NCBI GenBank assembly: GCA_963810945.1
Contig: CAWEPI010000013.1
Coordinates: forward strand, 1-64,000
Reading direction: 5' to 3'
DNA from: JAOUEA01 sp963810945
Lineage (GTDB): Bacteria > Actinomycetota > UBA4738 > HRBIN12
DNA: 64,000 nucleotides
The notes under the pieces are model-generated. The model worked only from the letters and a program-made list of their open reading frames with translations, made no database searches and had not been told where the DNA came from. Both the position numbers and the translations under genes were made by a program. Within the stretch, counting starts at the first letter, position 1. Each line of letters starts with the position of its first letter. Shown piece after piece: positions 9,154 through 17,272 of the stretch.

Positions 9154-10052
9154 GCGTGTTCGTGGACGAGGACTCGCGGGTCATCTTCCAGGGATTCACC
9201 GGTCAGCACGCCACCTTCCACGCGGAGGAGGCGATGGCGTTCGGGACCCAGGTGGTCGGGGGCGTCACGCCCGGCAAGGGCGGCGCCACGCACCTCGGCC
9301 TGCCCGTCTTCAACAGCGTGGAGGAGGCCGTCGAGGAGACCGGCGCGACGGTGAGCGGCATCTTCACCCCACCGCAGGTGGCGACCGACTCGCTGCTGGA
9401 GGCGGTCGACGCCGGCGTGGAGGTGGCGGTGATCATCGCCGACGGCGTGCCCGTGCAGGACATGGTGCGCACGAAGCGCTACCTGGCCGGGCGCTCCACC
9501 CGGATCATCGGCCCCAACTCCCCGGGCATCATCACGCCGGGCGCGTGCAAGGTCGGGATCATGCCGAGCCACATCTACCTGAAGGGTCGGGTGGGGGTCG
9601 TGAGCCGCTCCGGCACCCTCAACTACGAGGCGGTGTCGCAGATGACCGCGCTCGGGCTCGGGCAGTCGACGTGCGTGGGCATCGGTGGCGACCCCGTCAA
9701 CGGGACCGACTTCAAGACGGTGATGCAGGCCTTCGAGAACGACGACGAGACCGACGTGGTGGTGATGATCGGGGAGATCGGCGGGCAACAGGAGGTCGAG
9801 GCCGCCGCCTGGGCCGCGCAGTACATGACGAAGCCGCTCGTGGCGTTCATCGCCGGCGTCTCGGCGCCGCGCGGCCGACGGATGGGCCACGCGGGCGCCG
9901 TGATCAGCGGCGAAGCGGACACGGCGACGGCCAAGCTCGACGCGATCGAGTCCCACGGCCACCGCGTGGTGCGCAACCCCGCGGAGATCGGCGACACGGT
10001 GCTGCGCGCCGTGAAGGAGGCCGGCGAGGGCGGAGGCGGCGCGGGCTCCTAG
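9150..10052 (+). CDS. mtkB: Malate-CoA ligase alpha (small) subunit
   Basis: A 300-residue SucD-type subunit that binds CoA and carries the phosphohistidine. The CoA-binding domain begins VIFQGFTGQHATFHAEEA; the phosphorylated His is in GRRMGHAGAVISG (about residue 247). A GTG start at 9150 overlaps the large-subunit stop and has AGGAGG at 9137-9142. With the beta subunit it would form malyl-CoA from malate, ATP and CoA. Its TAG stop overlaps by 4 nt (CTAG) the stop of the convergent Mg2+ ATPase, leaving no intergenic terminator. It ends the C1 block. Confidence 0.9.
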   Translation: MSVFVDEDSRVIFQGFTGQHATFHAEEAMAFGTQVVGGVTPGKGGATHLGLPVFNSVEEAVEETGATVSGIFTPPQVATDSLLEAVDAGVEVAVIIADGVPVQDMVRTKRYLAGRSTRIIGPNSPGIITPGACKVGIMPSHIYLKGRVGVVSRSGTLNYEAVSQMTALGLGQSTCVGIGGDPVNGTDFKTVMQAFENDDETDVVVMIGEIGGQQEVEAAAWAAQYMTKPLVAFIAGVSAPRGRRMGHAGAVISGEADTATAKLDAIESHGHRVVRNPAEIGDTVLRAVKEAGEGGGGAGS

Positions 10053-12715
10053 GCGGCCGACGACCGGACGGCGGGCAACGGCTCGTGGTGACTCCAACGG
10101 GCGGCGATGCGATGGATCCGATGGGGCCGGGCACGCCGCAGCTTGCGGGGCGCCGGCGTCACCTCGCGGAAGAAGAAGAGCTTGGCGACGTCCACCACCG
10201 CCAGGTACACCGCGACGAAGGGCACCATCAACACCATGAAGCCGAGCGGGGGGGTCGCGAAGCCCAGGGTGGAGGCTATCGGCGAGAGCGGGATCGCGAT
10301 GCCCACCACGACGACGGCGAACACCGAGACCGCGAGCGTGCGTGAGGGGCGGCTCCGCAGGAACGGCACGCGCAGGGTGCGGATCACGAACACCACCAGC
10401 GTCTGCGTGGCGATCGACTCGATGAACCATCCCGCGCGGAACGCCGGCGCCGTCGCGTGGAAGACCCACAGCAGCACCGCGAACGACGCGATATCGAAGG
10501 CCGAGCTGATCGGACCGAACCGCAGCATGAAGCGCCGGATCTCGGCCACGTCCCAGTGCGACGGTCGCAGGAGCTGCTCCGCATCGACATGGTCGGTCGG
10601 GATCGCGAGCTGGCTCGTGTCGTACAGCAGGTTGTTGAGCAGGATCTGGAACGGGAGCATCGGCAGGAAGGGCAGGAACGCCGAGGCGACGGTGACGCTG
10701 AACATGTTTCCGAAGTTCGAGGACGTCCCCATCCGCACGTACTTGATCGTGTTCGCGAAGGTGCGCCGGCCTTCCACCACGCCATCGGCGAGCACGTCGA
10801 GATCGTGCTCCAGCAGGATGATGTCCGCCGCGTCTTTGGCGACGTCGACGGCCGAATCGACCGAGATCCCGACGTCGGCGTGGTGTAAGGCGAGGGCGTC
10901 GTTCACACCGTCGCCGAGGAACGCCACCGCGGAGCCGGCCGAGCGCTGAGCTCGGAGGATCCTGGCCTTCTGTTCCGGGCTCACGCGCGCGAAGATCGAG
11001 ACCCCGGTCACGGCGGCGAGGAGCGCGTCGTCGTCGAGGGCCTCGATCTCGGGGCCGGTGAGCACCCCGTCGACGGGGATCGCGAGCTCGCGACACACGG
11101 TCGTGGCGACCACCGGGTTGTCGCCCGTCACGATCTTCACCGCCACGCCCAGGTCGCGGAGCCGCGCGACCGATGCCGACGCGGAGCGCTTCGGGGGATC
11201 GAGGAAGATCAGGTACCCCTCGAGCACCAGGTCCCGTTCGTCGTCGGCCGACACGGTGGAGAGATCGGGCGCGGGTCGCGTCGCCACCGCCACCACCCGG
11301 TTGCCCTTCGCGAACTCGGCATCGACCGTCCGCCGGTCGGCCTCGGACACTCCCGTGCAGCGCGCGAGCACCGACTCCGGGGCCCCCTTCGTGATCAGGG
11401 TACGCCCATCCCGGCGCTCCACCAGCACGGAGGTGCAGCGCCGGTCGTGATCGAAGGGCACGACCCCGAGGCGCGCACCGTCGGTCCCCGAGGGGGCGGC
11501 TCCGGCGCCGGCCCGCAACGCCTGGTCGAGGGGATCCCCGCTCGCGCCGTCGCCCTCCTTCACACCGGCCTCGCTGCAGAGCAGCCCGAGCTCGATCACG
11601 GCATCCGAGGGATCCCCCTCGCGATCGATCGCGCGATCGAAGCTCACGCGCCCTTCGGTGAGGGTCCCGGTCTTGTCCGAGAACAAGACGTCGATGTCGC
11701 CGAGGTCCTCGATGCAGACGAGCCGCTTCACGAGCACCTTGCGCGCCGCCAGGCGATGGGATCCGCTCGCCAGGCTCGTCGAGACGACCGCCGGCAGCAG
11801 CTGGGGCGTGATGCCGACCGCCACCGCGAGCGCGAACAGGATCGCGTCGATCCAGGGGCGTCCGAGCAGCAGGTTGATCGCGAGGATCGCGACGCTGAGG
11901 ACGAGCGCGACCTTCGCGAGGAGCCCGGAGAACCGGGCGAGCCCCGCCTGGAACTCGGTGCGCGGCTGGCGCTCCCCCAACCCCATCGCGATGTGTCCGA
12001 ACCGGGTGCGCGGACCCGTCGTCACGACGACCGCGCGCGCGGAACCTCGATGCACGACGGTCCCCATGAACATCGCGCGCGACGATGGGTCGGCCGTCCC
12101 GTCCGCGCCGTCGGCCGCGACATCCTTGCTCACGGGCTCCGCCTCCCCCGTGAGGATGGACTCGTCGCACTCGAGCCCGTCCGCGCGCAGGATCCGCATG
12201 TCGGCGGGGACCACCGCCCCGATGCCGAGCAGGACGACGTCACCCGGCACGAGGTGCGTGATCTCGACGCCGGTCGGCGATCCGTCCCTGAGCGCGGTGA
12301 CGATGTGGCGCACCTGCGAGTGCAGCGCCTCGGCGGCCCGGTCGGCGCGGTACTCGTTCACGAACCCGAGACCGACCGAGGCCGCGACGATGATGCCGAT
12401 GATGGCCGCGTCCACGCCCTCGCCGACGAAGGCGGAGACCGCGGCGGCGGCGAGCAGGAGGAGGAGCAGGGGACTGCGCACCTGACCCAGGAACACGCGC
12501 CACGCGCTCGCATGGTGGGTGCGGACGGCGTTCGGTCCGACGCGCGCGAGGCGGATCTCCGCCTCCGACGAGGGGAGACCGTCCGGCGAGGAGCCCAGCG
12601 CCTGCAGGACCCCGGCGACCGGCATCGTCGCGGCGGCATCGACCGACAGGTCGTCGGCCCGAACCGGCGTCGTCTCTATCAGTCGGATCCACCTCCATCG
12701 GTGCGCCGACGGCAC
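10049..12715 (-). CDS. mgtA: Magnesium-importing P-type ATPase
   Basis: An 888-residue P3B-type ATPase of the MgtA/MgtB family. The phosphorylation motif SDKTGTLTEG (Asp about 346), the actuator-domain loop TGEAEPVSK and the hinge motif FLGDGVNDALALHHADVG are present, with about ten membrane segments and a long C-terminal set of helices. The family imports Mg2+ down its gradient at the expense of ATP. The first 20 residues after the GTG at 12715 do not look family-like; a GGAGGTGG at about 12689-12696 hints that translation could begin slightly downstream, so the start is uncertain. It converges with the malate-CoA ligase gene and is divergent from the LigD-like polymerase. Confidence 0.9.
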   Translation of the reverse strand: MPSAHRWRWIRLIETTPVRADDLSVDAAATMPVAGVLQALGSSPDGLPSSEAEIRLARVGPNAVRTHHASAWRVFLGQVRSPLLLLLLAAAAVSAFVGEGVDAAIIGIIVAASVGLGFVNEYRADRAAEALHSQVRHIVTALRDGSPTGVEITHLVPGDVVLLGIGAVVPADMRILRADGLECDESILTGEAEPVSKDVAADGADGTADPSSRAMFMGTVVHRGSARAVVVTTGPRTRFGHIAMGLGERQPRTEFQAGLARFSGLLAKVALVLSVAILAINLLLGRPWIDAILFALAVAVGITPQLLPAVVSTSLASGSHRLAARKVLVKRLVCIEDLGDIDVLFSDKTGTLTEGRVSFDRAIDREGDPSDAVIELGLLCSEAGVKEGDGASGDPLDQALRAGAGAAPSGTDGARLGVVPFDHDRRCTSVLVERRDGRTLITKGAPESVLARCTGVSEADRRTVDAEFAKGNRVVAVATRPAPDLSTVSADDERDLVLEGYLIFLDPPKRSASASVARLRDLGVAVKIVTGDNPVVATTVCRELAIPVDGVLTGPEIEALDDDALLAAVTGVSIFARVSPEQKARILRAQRSAGSAVAFLGDGVNDALALHHADVGISVDSAVDVAKDAADIILLEHDLDVLADGVVEGRRTFANTIKYVRMGTSSNFGNMFSVTVASAFLPFLPMLPFQILLNNLLYDTSQLAIPTDHVDAEQLLRPSHWDVAEIRRFMLRFGPISSAFDIASFAVLLWVFHATAPAFRAGWFIESIATQTLVVFVIRTLRVPFLRSRPSRTLAVSVFAVVVVGIAIPLSPIASTLGFATPPLGFMVLMVPFVAVYLAVVDVAKLFFFREVTPAPRKLRRARPHRIHRIAARWSHHEPLPAVRSSAA

Positions 12716-12777
12716 GGGAAGGGTACCCCCAGCGTTCGCGACGACATCGCGAGGCGCGACCCGGGTAGGCTCGAGCG

Positions 12778-13866
12778 ATGACCACGCAGGCCGAGATCGT
12801 CGAGGTTCAGGGGCGCGACGTGCGGGTCACGAACCCGGACAAGGTCTACTTCCCGGATGCGCCGGGCGGTCCGATCACGAAGCTCGAGGTCGTCGAGTAC
12901 TGGGCGCGCCTGGCCGAGGCCGCCCTGGCGGGGTGTCGCGACCGTCCCGCGATCCTGCATCGGTTCCCGGCGGGGGTCGCCGACGATGGCGAAGGCTCCT
13001 TCTATCAGAAGCGCCTCCCGAAGGGCGCGCCCGACTGGGTCCGCACGGCCACGATCACGTTCCCGAGCGGCCGGCACGCGCTCATGCCGGTGATGGACGA
13101 CGAGGCGGCGCTCGTCTGGGCCGCGACGCTCGGGTGCCTGGAGTGCAACCCGTGGCCCGTGCGCGCCGACGACGTCGATCACCCGGACGAGCTGCGCGTC
13201 GATCTCGACCCGACGCCGGGCGTGCCGTGGGACGACGTGCGGCAGGTCGCGCTCACGGCCCGGGACGTGCTCGCCGAACATGGCCTCACCGGCTTCCCGA
13301 AGACGAGCGGCAAGCGCGGGATCCACGTCAACGTGCGCATCGAGCGTCGGCATGGCTTCACGACCACCCGCCGAGCCGCGCTCGCGTTCGCCCGTGAGGT
13401 CGAGCGCCGGATGCCGGGCATCGCCACGACCGCGTGGTGGAAGGAGGAACGACAGGGGGTGTTCCTCGACTACAACCAGAACGCGCGTGACCGGACGGTG
13501 GCCAGCGCGTACTCGATCCGCCCCATGCCCGATGCCCGTGTCTCCACGCCGCTGACGTGGGACGAGGTCGCCGACGTCGAGGCCGAACGCTTCACCCTAC
13601 GGACGGTGCCCGAGCGCCTGCACACGATCGGCGATCCGGGGGCCGGCATCGACGCACACGTCGGCACGCTCGACTCGCTCCTGGCGCTCGCGGAGCGCGA
13701 TGCGGCGGGCGGGCTGGGCGACGCGCCGTGGCCACCCCACTTCCCCAAGGGCGACGACGAGCCGATGCGCGTCAACCCCTCTCGCGCGCGCCGCGTGGCC
13801 GGATGGGAGGAGATGCGCAAGGCCGAGAAGGGCCGGGGACGCGGGGGGTCCCGCACGAACAACTAG
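12778..13866 (+). CDS. NHEJ polymerase, LigD polymerase (PolDom) family
   Basis: A 362-residue stand-alone polymerase/primase domain of the archaeo-eukaryotic primase superfamily, as in bacterial LigD. The metal-binding acidic motif is in RVDLDPTPGV (about 141-144) and the TSGKRGIHVNV motif (about 178-188) supplies the nucleotide-binding His. The C-terminal 100 residues include a short conserved helix with the FTLRTVPERL block common to split LigD polymerases. In non-homologous end joining it fills gaps and adds ribonucleotides at breaks. The partner ligase is the convergent gene next door; no Ku gene is in the window. Confidence 0.9.
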   Translation: MTTQAEIVEVQGRDVRVTNPDKVYFPDAPGGPITKLEVVEYWARLAEAALAGCRDRPAILHRFPAGVADDGEGSFYQKRLPKGAPDWVRTATITFPSGRHALMPVMDDEAALVWAATLGCLECNPWPVRADDVDHPDELRVDLDPTPGVPWDDVRQVALTARDVLAEHGLTGFPKTSGKRGIHVNVRIERRHGFTTTRRAALAFAREVERRMPGIATTAWWKEERQGVFLDYNQNARDRTVASAYSIRPMPDARVSTPLTWDEVADVEAERFTLRTVPERLHTIGDPGAGIDAHVGTLDSLLALAERDAAGGLGDAPWPPHFPKGDDEPMRVNPSRARRVAGWEEMRKAEKGRGRGGSRTNN

Positions 13867-13881
13867 TCCATAGTGGACTAG
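13863..13881. terminator. Perfect 8-bp palindrome between convergent polymerase and ligase
   Basis: CTAGTCCA, a 3-nt loop TAG, then TGGACTAG form a perfect hairpin. Each arm contains the TAG stop codon of one of the two convergent genes (13864-13866 on the plus strand, 13878-13880 on the minus strand). There is no U-tract, so intrinsic termination is possible but not shown. Confidence 0.45.
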
Positions 13882-14951
13882 CTGTCGGGCTCCTCCGGCC
13901 AGCGTGGGGGCTCCGCGCCCAGCTGCTCGAAGGTGCAGCTCCGAGGGTCCCGGTCCTCGCGCCATCGCACGAAGGTCGCCGCGTGGCGGAACCGGCCGTA
14001 CTGCAGTCGGTCGATCGTGACCTCGCACACGAGGACGGGCTGGATCGCCACCCACTCGGGATCCTTGCCCCCCGTCCATCGGCTCGGACCGCCCGGTGCC
14101 CGGCCGCCCTCGAAGCTCACGCCGCCCTCCAGCTCGCGGAGCACGCCGAGGATCTCGCGGCGCTCCGCGGCCTTGAACGACGACGTGTGGCCGACGTAGT
14201 GCAGGGTGCCATCGCCGTAGAGGCCGAGCAGGAGGGCCCCGATCCCGTCGCCCTCCTTCGAGAGCCGGTACCCGCCCACCACCACGTCGAGGGTGCGGCG
14301 GTGCTTCACCTTCACCCAGCCCCGCTCCCCGGCGAGGTAGCCCTGGTCCTCGCGCTTGGCGAGCACACCGTCCTGGCCCAGGCCCTCCTCGTCGGCGAAC
14401 CAGGCCTCGGCCTGGGGAACCTCCTCCGTCCACGGCGCCACGAGGATCGTCGGCGATGCCGGCATCGACGCGATGTCGCCGGGAGCCTGCGCCCAACCGA
14501 GCCGTCGGGCGAGATCCGCGAGGCGCGCACGGCGCTCGAGGAGCGGGAGCGGCGCGAGATCGTCGGGGCCTTCGCGGATCAGGTCGAACACGACGAGGGC
14601 GGCGGGGATCTCACCCGCGAGCTTCCGGATCCTCGACTCCGCAGGGTGGAGACGGAGCTGGAGCTGATCGAACTCCATCGACGCCCCGTCGACGCGCACG
14701 ATCTCCCCGTCGGCCACGAACGGGCCGTCACCCGCCGCCTCGAGCAACTCGACGAGCTCGGGGAAGTACCGTCCCAGCGGCCGGCCGTCGCGGCTCGCGA
14801 GCCGTGCGCTGCCGTCGTCACCGACCGCCACGATCGCACGGAACCCGTCCCACTTCGGCTCGTAGGTCCAGCCCGGGCCCGTCGGCATCTCGGGCTGGAG
14901 CTTCGCGAGCATCGGCGCCGGGAGGTCGCCGGCGATCGTGCGTCGTGGCAT
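13878..14951 (-). CDS. ATP-dependent DNA ligase (LigD/LigC-like)
   Basis: A 357-residue ligase with adenylation and OB-fold domains. Motif I is EPKWDGFRA with the AMP-accepting Lys33; motif III is in ADGEIV, motif IV in GVLAKR and motif V in WVKVKH. It seals nicks using ATP. Size and the neighbouring polymerase fit the repair ligase of a split NHEJ system, where LigD polymerase and ligase are separate proteins. The gene starts with ATG and runs towards the polymerase gene; the two stop codons lie in one small palindrome. Confidence 0.92.
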   Translation of the reverse strand: MPRRTIAGDLPAPMLAKLQPEMPTGPGWTYEPKWDGFRAIVAVGDDGSARLASRDGRPLGRYFPELVELLEAAGDGPFVADGEIVRVDGASMEFDQLQLRLHPAESRIRKLAGEIPAALVVFDLIREGPDDLAPLPLLERRARLADLARRLGWAQAPGDIASMPASPTILVAPWTEEVPQAEAWFADEEGLGQDGVLAKREDQGYLAGERGWVKVKHRRTLDVVVGGYRLSKEGDGIGALLLGLYGDGTLHYVGHTSSFKAAERREILGVLRELEGGVSFEGGRAPGGPSRWTGGKDPEWVAIQPVLVCEVTIDRLQYGRFRHAATFVRWREDRDPRSCTFEQLGAEPPRWPEEPDS

Positions 14952-14988
14952 CCGGCGACGCTACCTCAGGCGGACGGTCGTGGGGCGG

Positions 14989-16713
14989 TCATCGGGAGGC
15001 CGCCAGCCAACCGGGCTGTCGCCGCTCGGCATGGTGGGAGCGCTCCCGCACCCGCAAGAGGTCCGTGCGGGTCACGATCCCGACGAGACGGTCCCCGTCT
15101 ACGACCGGGACGTGTTCGCTCCCTTCCTCGAGCATGACGTCGACGGCGCGCTCCGCCGGCTGCTCGGGCGCCACCGTGACGGGCTCCCGGGACGCCAGGT
15201 CGAGCACCGAGACCGTGTCGTCGCTCGATGCGTCCTGGAGGAGGTCGATACGGGTGAGCATCGCGACCACGCCACCGTCCGCATCGACGACCGGGTAGGC
15301 GGAATGCCCGGCCGTCGCGAAGAGGGCACGGGCCTCGGCGACCGTCGCCGTAGCCGGGATCGTGAGGACGTCGGTGGTCATCACCTCGCCCACCGACGTG
15401 ACCCTGAGCGGGTCCACCCCGAGCTGCGGCCGAACGCGCACGCCACGTCGCGCCAGCTTCACGGTGAGCAGGCTCTCGCGCAGGAACGCGTCGTAGACGA
15501 GGCTCGCGATGACCGTAGCGAGCATCAGGGGAACGACGATGCCGAAGTCGCGCGTGAGCTCGAACACGAAGACCATCGAGGCGAACGGGGCCCGCGTGGC
15601 GGCGGCGAAGACCGCCGCCATCGCGATGAGGGCGAATGCACCCTCAGGGGTCGCAGCCGAGGGCATCACGCGGGCCACGCCGGCGGCGCAGAGTGCGCCG
15701 AACGCGCCACCGATCAACAGCAGGGGCGCCAACGTCCCCCCCGAGGTTCCCGATCCGAGGGCCAACCACCAGGCGAGCAGCTTGGCGACACCCACGGTGG
15801 CCACGGTGGCGAGCGCGAGACGTCCGAGCACCACGTCGTCGATGAGGTCGTAGCCCACGCCGAGCGCGCGCGGCTGCCACAGCCCGATCAGCCCGAACGC
15901 GAGCGCGCCCAGGACGGGGAACCAGAACGGACCGACGCGGAGTCGCTCGAACCCGCCTTCCACGATCTCCAGGCCTTTCGTGACGATCGCCGCGAGCGCC
16001 CCGCACGCCGCGCCGAGGACGGCGAAGATCGGCAGCGCGAAGAGCCCCAGGTCTCCGTGGGCCGGCGCGTGGAGCAGCGGGGCCGCACCGAAGAACGCCG
16101 CGTGCATCCCACCGGCCACCGCCGCCGCCACGACGAGCGGCACGAACACGCGCGTCGAGAACTCGAACAGGAGCAGTTCGATCGCGAGCACGACCGCCGC
16201 GAGCGGCGTGCCGAACGTGGCCGCCATGCCGGCGGCCGCGCCGCTCGCGAGGAGGATCTTGCGCTCCGTCGGCGACGTGCGGAACGCCTGTCCGATCAGC
16301 GATCCCAGCGCACCACCCGTGACGATGATGGGACCCTCCGCGCCGAACGGCCCACCGGTCCCGATGGCCACGGCCGCAGAAACGGGCTTCGCGATCGCGG
16401 CCCTCGGCGAGATCCGACTCTGCTTGGTGAGGACCGCATCCATGGCCTCGGGGATCCCGTGCCCCTTGATCATCGGGCACCAACGGGCCAACAGCGCCAC
16501 GACGAGCCCTCCAGCCACCGCGACCACGGGGATCCACGGGGTCGGCCGGAGATCGCGGAACGAAGGGATCGTCCACCCCACCCGGTGGAAGAACGCGAGG
16601 TTCGTCAGGAGCCCGATCGACCTGATCAGGACCAGCGCCGCGACGCCTCCGAGCACGCCGAGGAGGCCGCCCAGCGCGGACAGGAACAGGATGCGTCGGC
16701 GTGGCAACTCCAT
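14989..16713 (-). CDS. ClC family chloride channel/antiporter with CBS domains
   Basis: A 574-residue ClC protein. The three anion-selectivity stretches are GHGIPEAMDAV (about 84-94), GGPFGAEGPIIV (gating Glu126) and SGGTLAPLL (about 329-337). The C-terminal 130 residues form two CBS domains (from about TSVGEVMTTDVL to the final EHVPVVDGDRLVGI block) that usually bind adenine nucleotides. The gating Glu is kept, which is compatible with Cl-/H+ exchange. It is transcribed divergently from a MarR regulator across an AT-rich palindrome, so its expression is probably controlled by that regulator. Confidence 0.92.
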   Translation of the reverse strand: MELPRRRILFLSALGGLLGVLGGVAALVLIRSIGLLTNLAFFHRVGWTIPSFRDLRPTPWIPVVAVAGGLVVALLARWCPMIKGHGIPEAMDAVLTKQSRISPRAAIAKPVSAAVAIGTGGPFGAEGPIIVTGGALGSLIGQAFRTSPTERKILLASGAAAGMAATFGTPLAAVVLAIELLLFEFSTRVFVPLVVAAAVAGGMHAAFFGAAPLLHAPAHGDLGLFALPIFAVLGAACGALAAIVTKGLEIVEGGFERLRVGPFWFPVLGALAFGLIGLWQPRALGVGYDLIDDVVLGRLALATVATVGVAKLLAWWLALGSGTSGGTLAPLLLIGGAFGALCAAGVARVMPSAATPEGAFALIAMAAVFAAATRAPFASMVFVFELTRDFGIVVPLMLATVIASLVYDAFLRESLLTVKLARRGVRVRPQLGVDPLRVTSVGEVMTTDVLTIPATATVAEARALFATAGHSAYPVVDADGGVVAMLTRIDLLQDASSDDTVSVLDLASREPVTVAPEQPAERAVDVMLEEGSEHVPVVDGDRLVGIVTRTDLLRVRERSHHAERRQPGWLAASR

Positions 16714-16760
16714 CGGGGTCCTTCGTCTCGATACGGACCGCGCGGGAAGCGGCCCAGCCC

Positions 16761-16784
16761 GTAACTATATCGTGTTACGATACT
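16761..16784. promoter_or_regulatory. Divergent promoter and palindromic MarR operator candidate
   Basis: An AT-rich island in a G+C-rich region between the ClC and MarR genes. TATCGT-GTT-ACGATA (16768-16782) and the overlapping GTAAC...GTTAC (16761-16778) are nested palindromes of the size bound by MarR dimers. TATAGT on the minus strand (16764-16769) is a good -10 box for the ClC gene. TACGAT (16776-16781) is a good -10 for marR, which would place its transcript start within a few bases of the ATG at 16792, close to leaderless. Confidence 0.6.
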
Positions 16785-16791
16785 TCTTGCC

Positions 16792-17214
16792 ATGACGTCT
16801 CCGCCGACCCTCACCGACGACGACTACGCGCGCCTCCTGGAGCTTCGCACGGGATTGCGCGTGTTCCTGCACTGGAGCGAGACCCAAGCGAAGCGCGCCG
16901 GACTGACGCCCGCGCAACATCAGCTGCTGCTCGCGGTGCGCGGACACCCGCAGCCGCCGACGGTGGGCGAGCTCGCCTCGTCGTTGGTGCTGCGCCCCCA
17001 CAGCGTGACGGAGCTCGTGGATCGTGCGGCCTCGGCCGGACTGGTGGTGCGCATCGCCGGATCCGGCGACGGTCGGATCGTCCGCGTGAGGCTGACCTCC
17101 AGGGGTGCCTCGCTCTTGGAGTCGCTCACGACGCTCCACCTGGACGAGTTGGACCGGCTCGCGCGTCGCATCGGACCGATCATCGCCGGCCTCGAGCGTC
17201 CCGCCGTCGCCTGA
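16792..17214 (+). CDS. MarR family transcriptional regulator
   Basis: A 140-residue MarR-type winged-helix dimer. The helix-turn-helix runs through GELASSLVLRPHSVTELVDRA (in about residues 61-82) and the wing through VRIAGSGDGRIVRVRLTS. These proteins repress by binding palindromes and are often released by small aromatic or oxidised ligands. The gene starts 8 nt after a palindrome shared with the divergent ClC promoter, so autorepression and control of the ClC gene are likely. No ribosome site is seen before the ATG, consistent with a leaderless mRNA. Confidence 0.88.
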   Translation: MTSPPTLTDDDYARLLELRTGLRVFLHWSETQAKRAGLTPAQHQLLLAVRGHPQPPTVGELASSLVLRPHSVTELVDRAASAGLVVRIAGSGDGRIVRVRLTSRGASLLESLTTLHLDELDRLARRIGPIIAGLERPAVA

Positions 17215-17272
17215 GCGCCGTCGGTGCGCGCCGGGCGCGGGGTGGAGGGCCCCTGACCGGTGGAGAGGCTCC

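Noticed and set aside
8724..12170. An 1148-codon minus-strand frame over the malate-CoA ligase genes and the Mg2+ ATPase
   Set aside because: It is out of frame with the ATPase and antisense to the ligase subunits; its translation is low-complexity Arg/Gly-rich.
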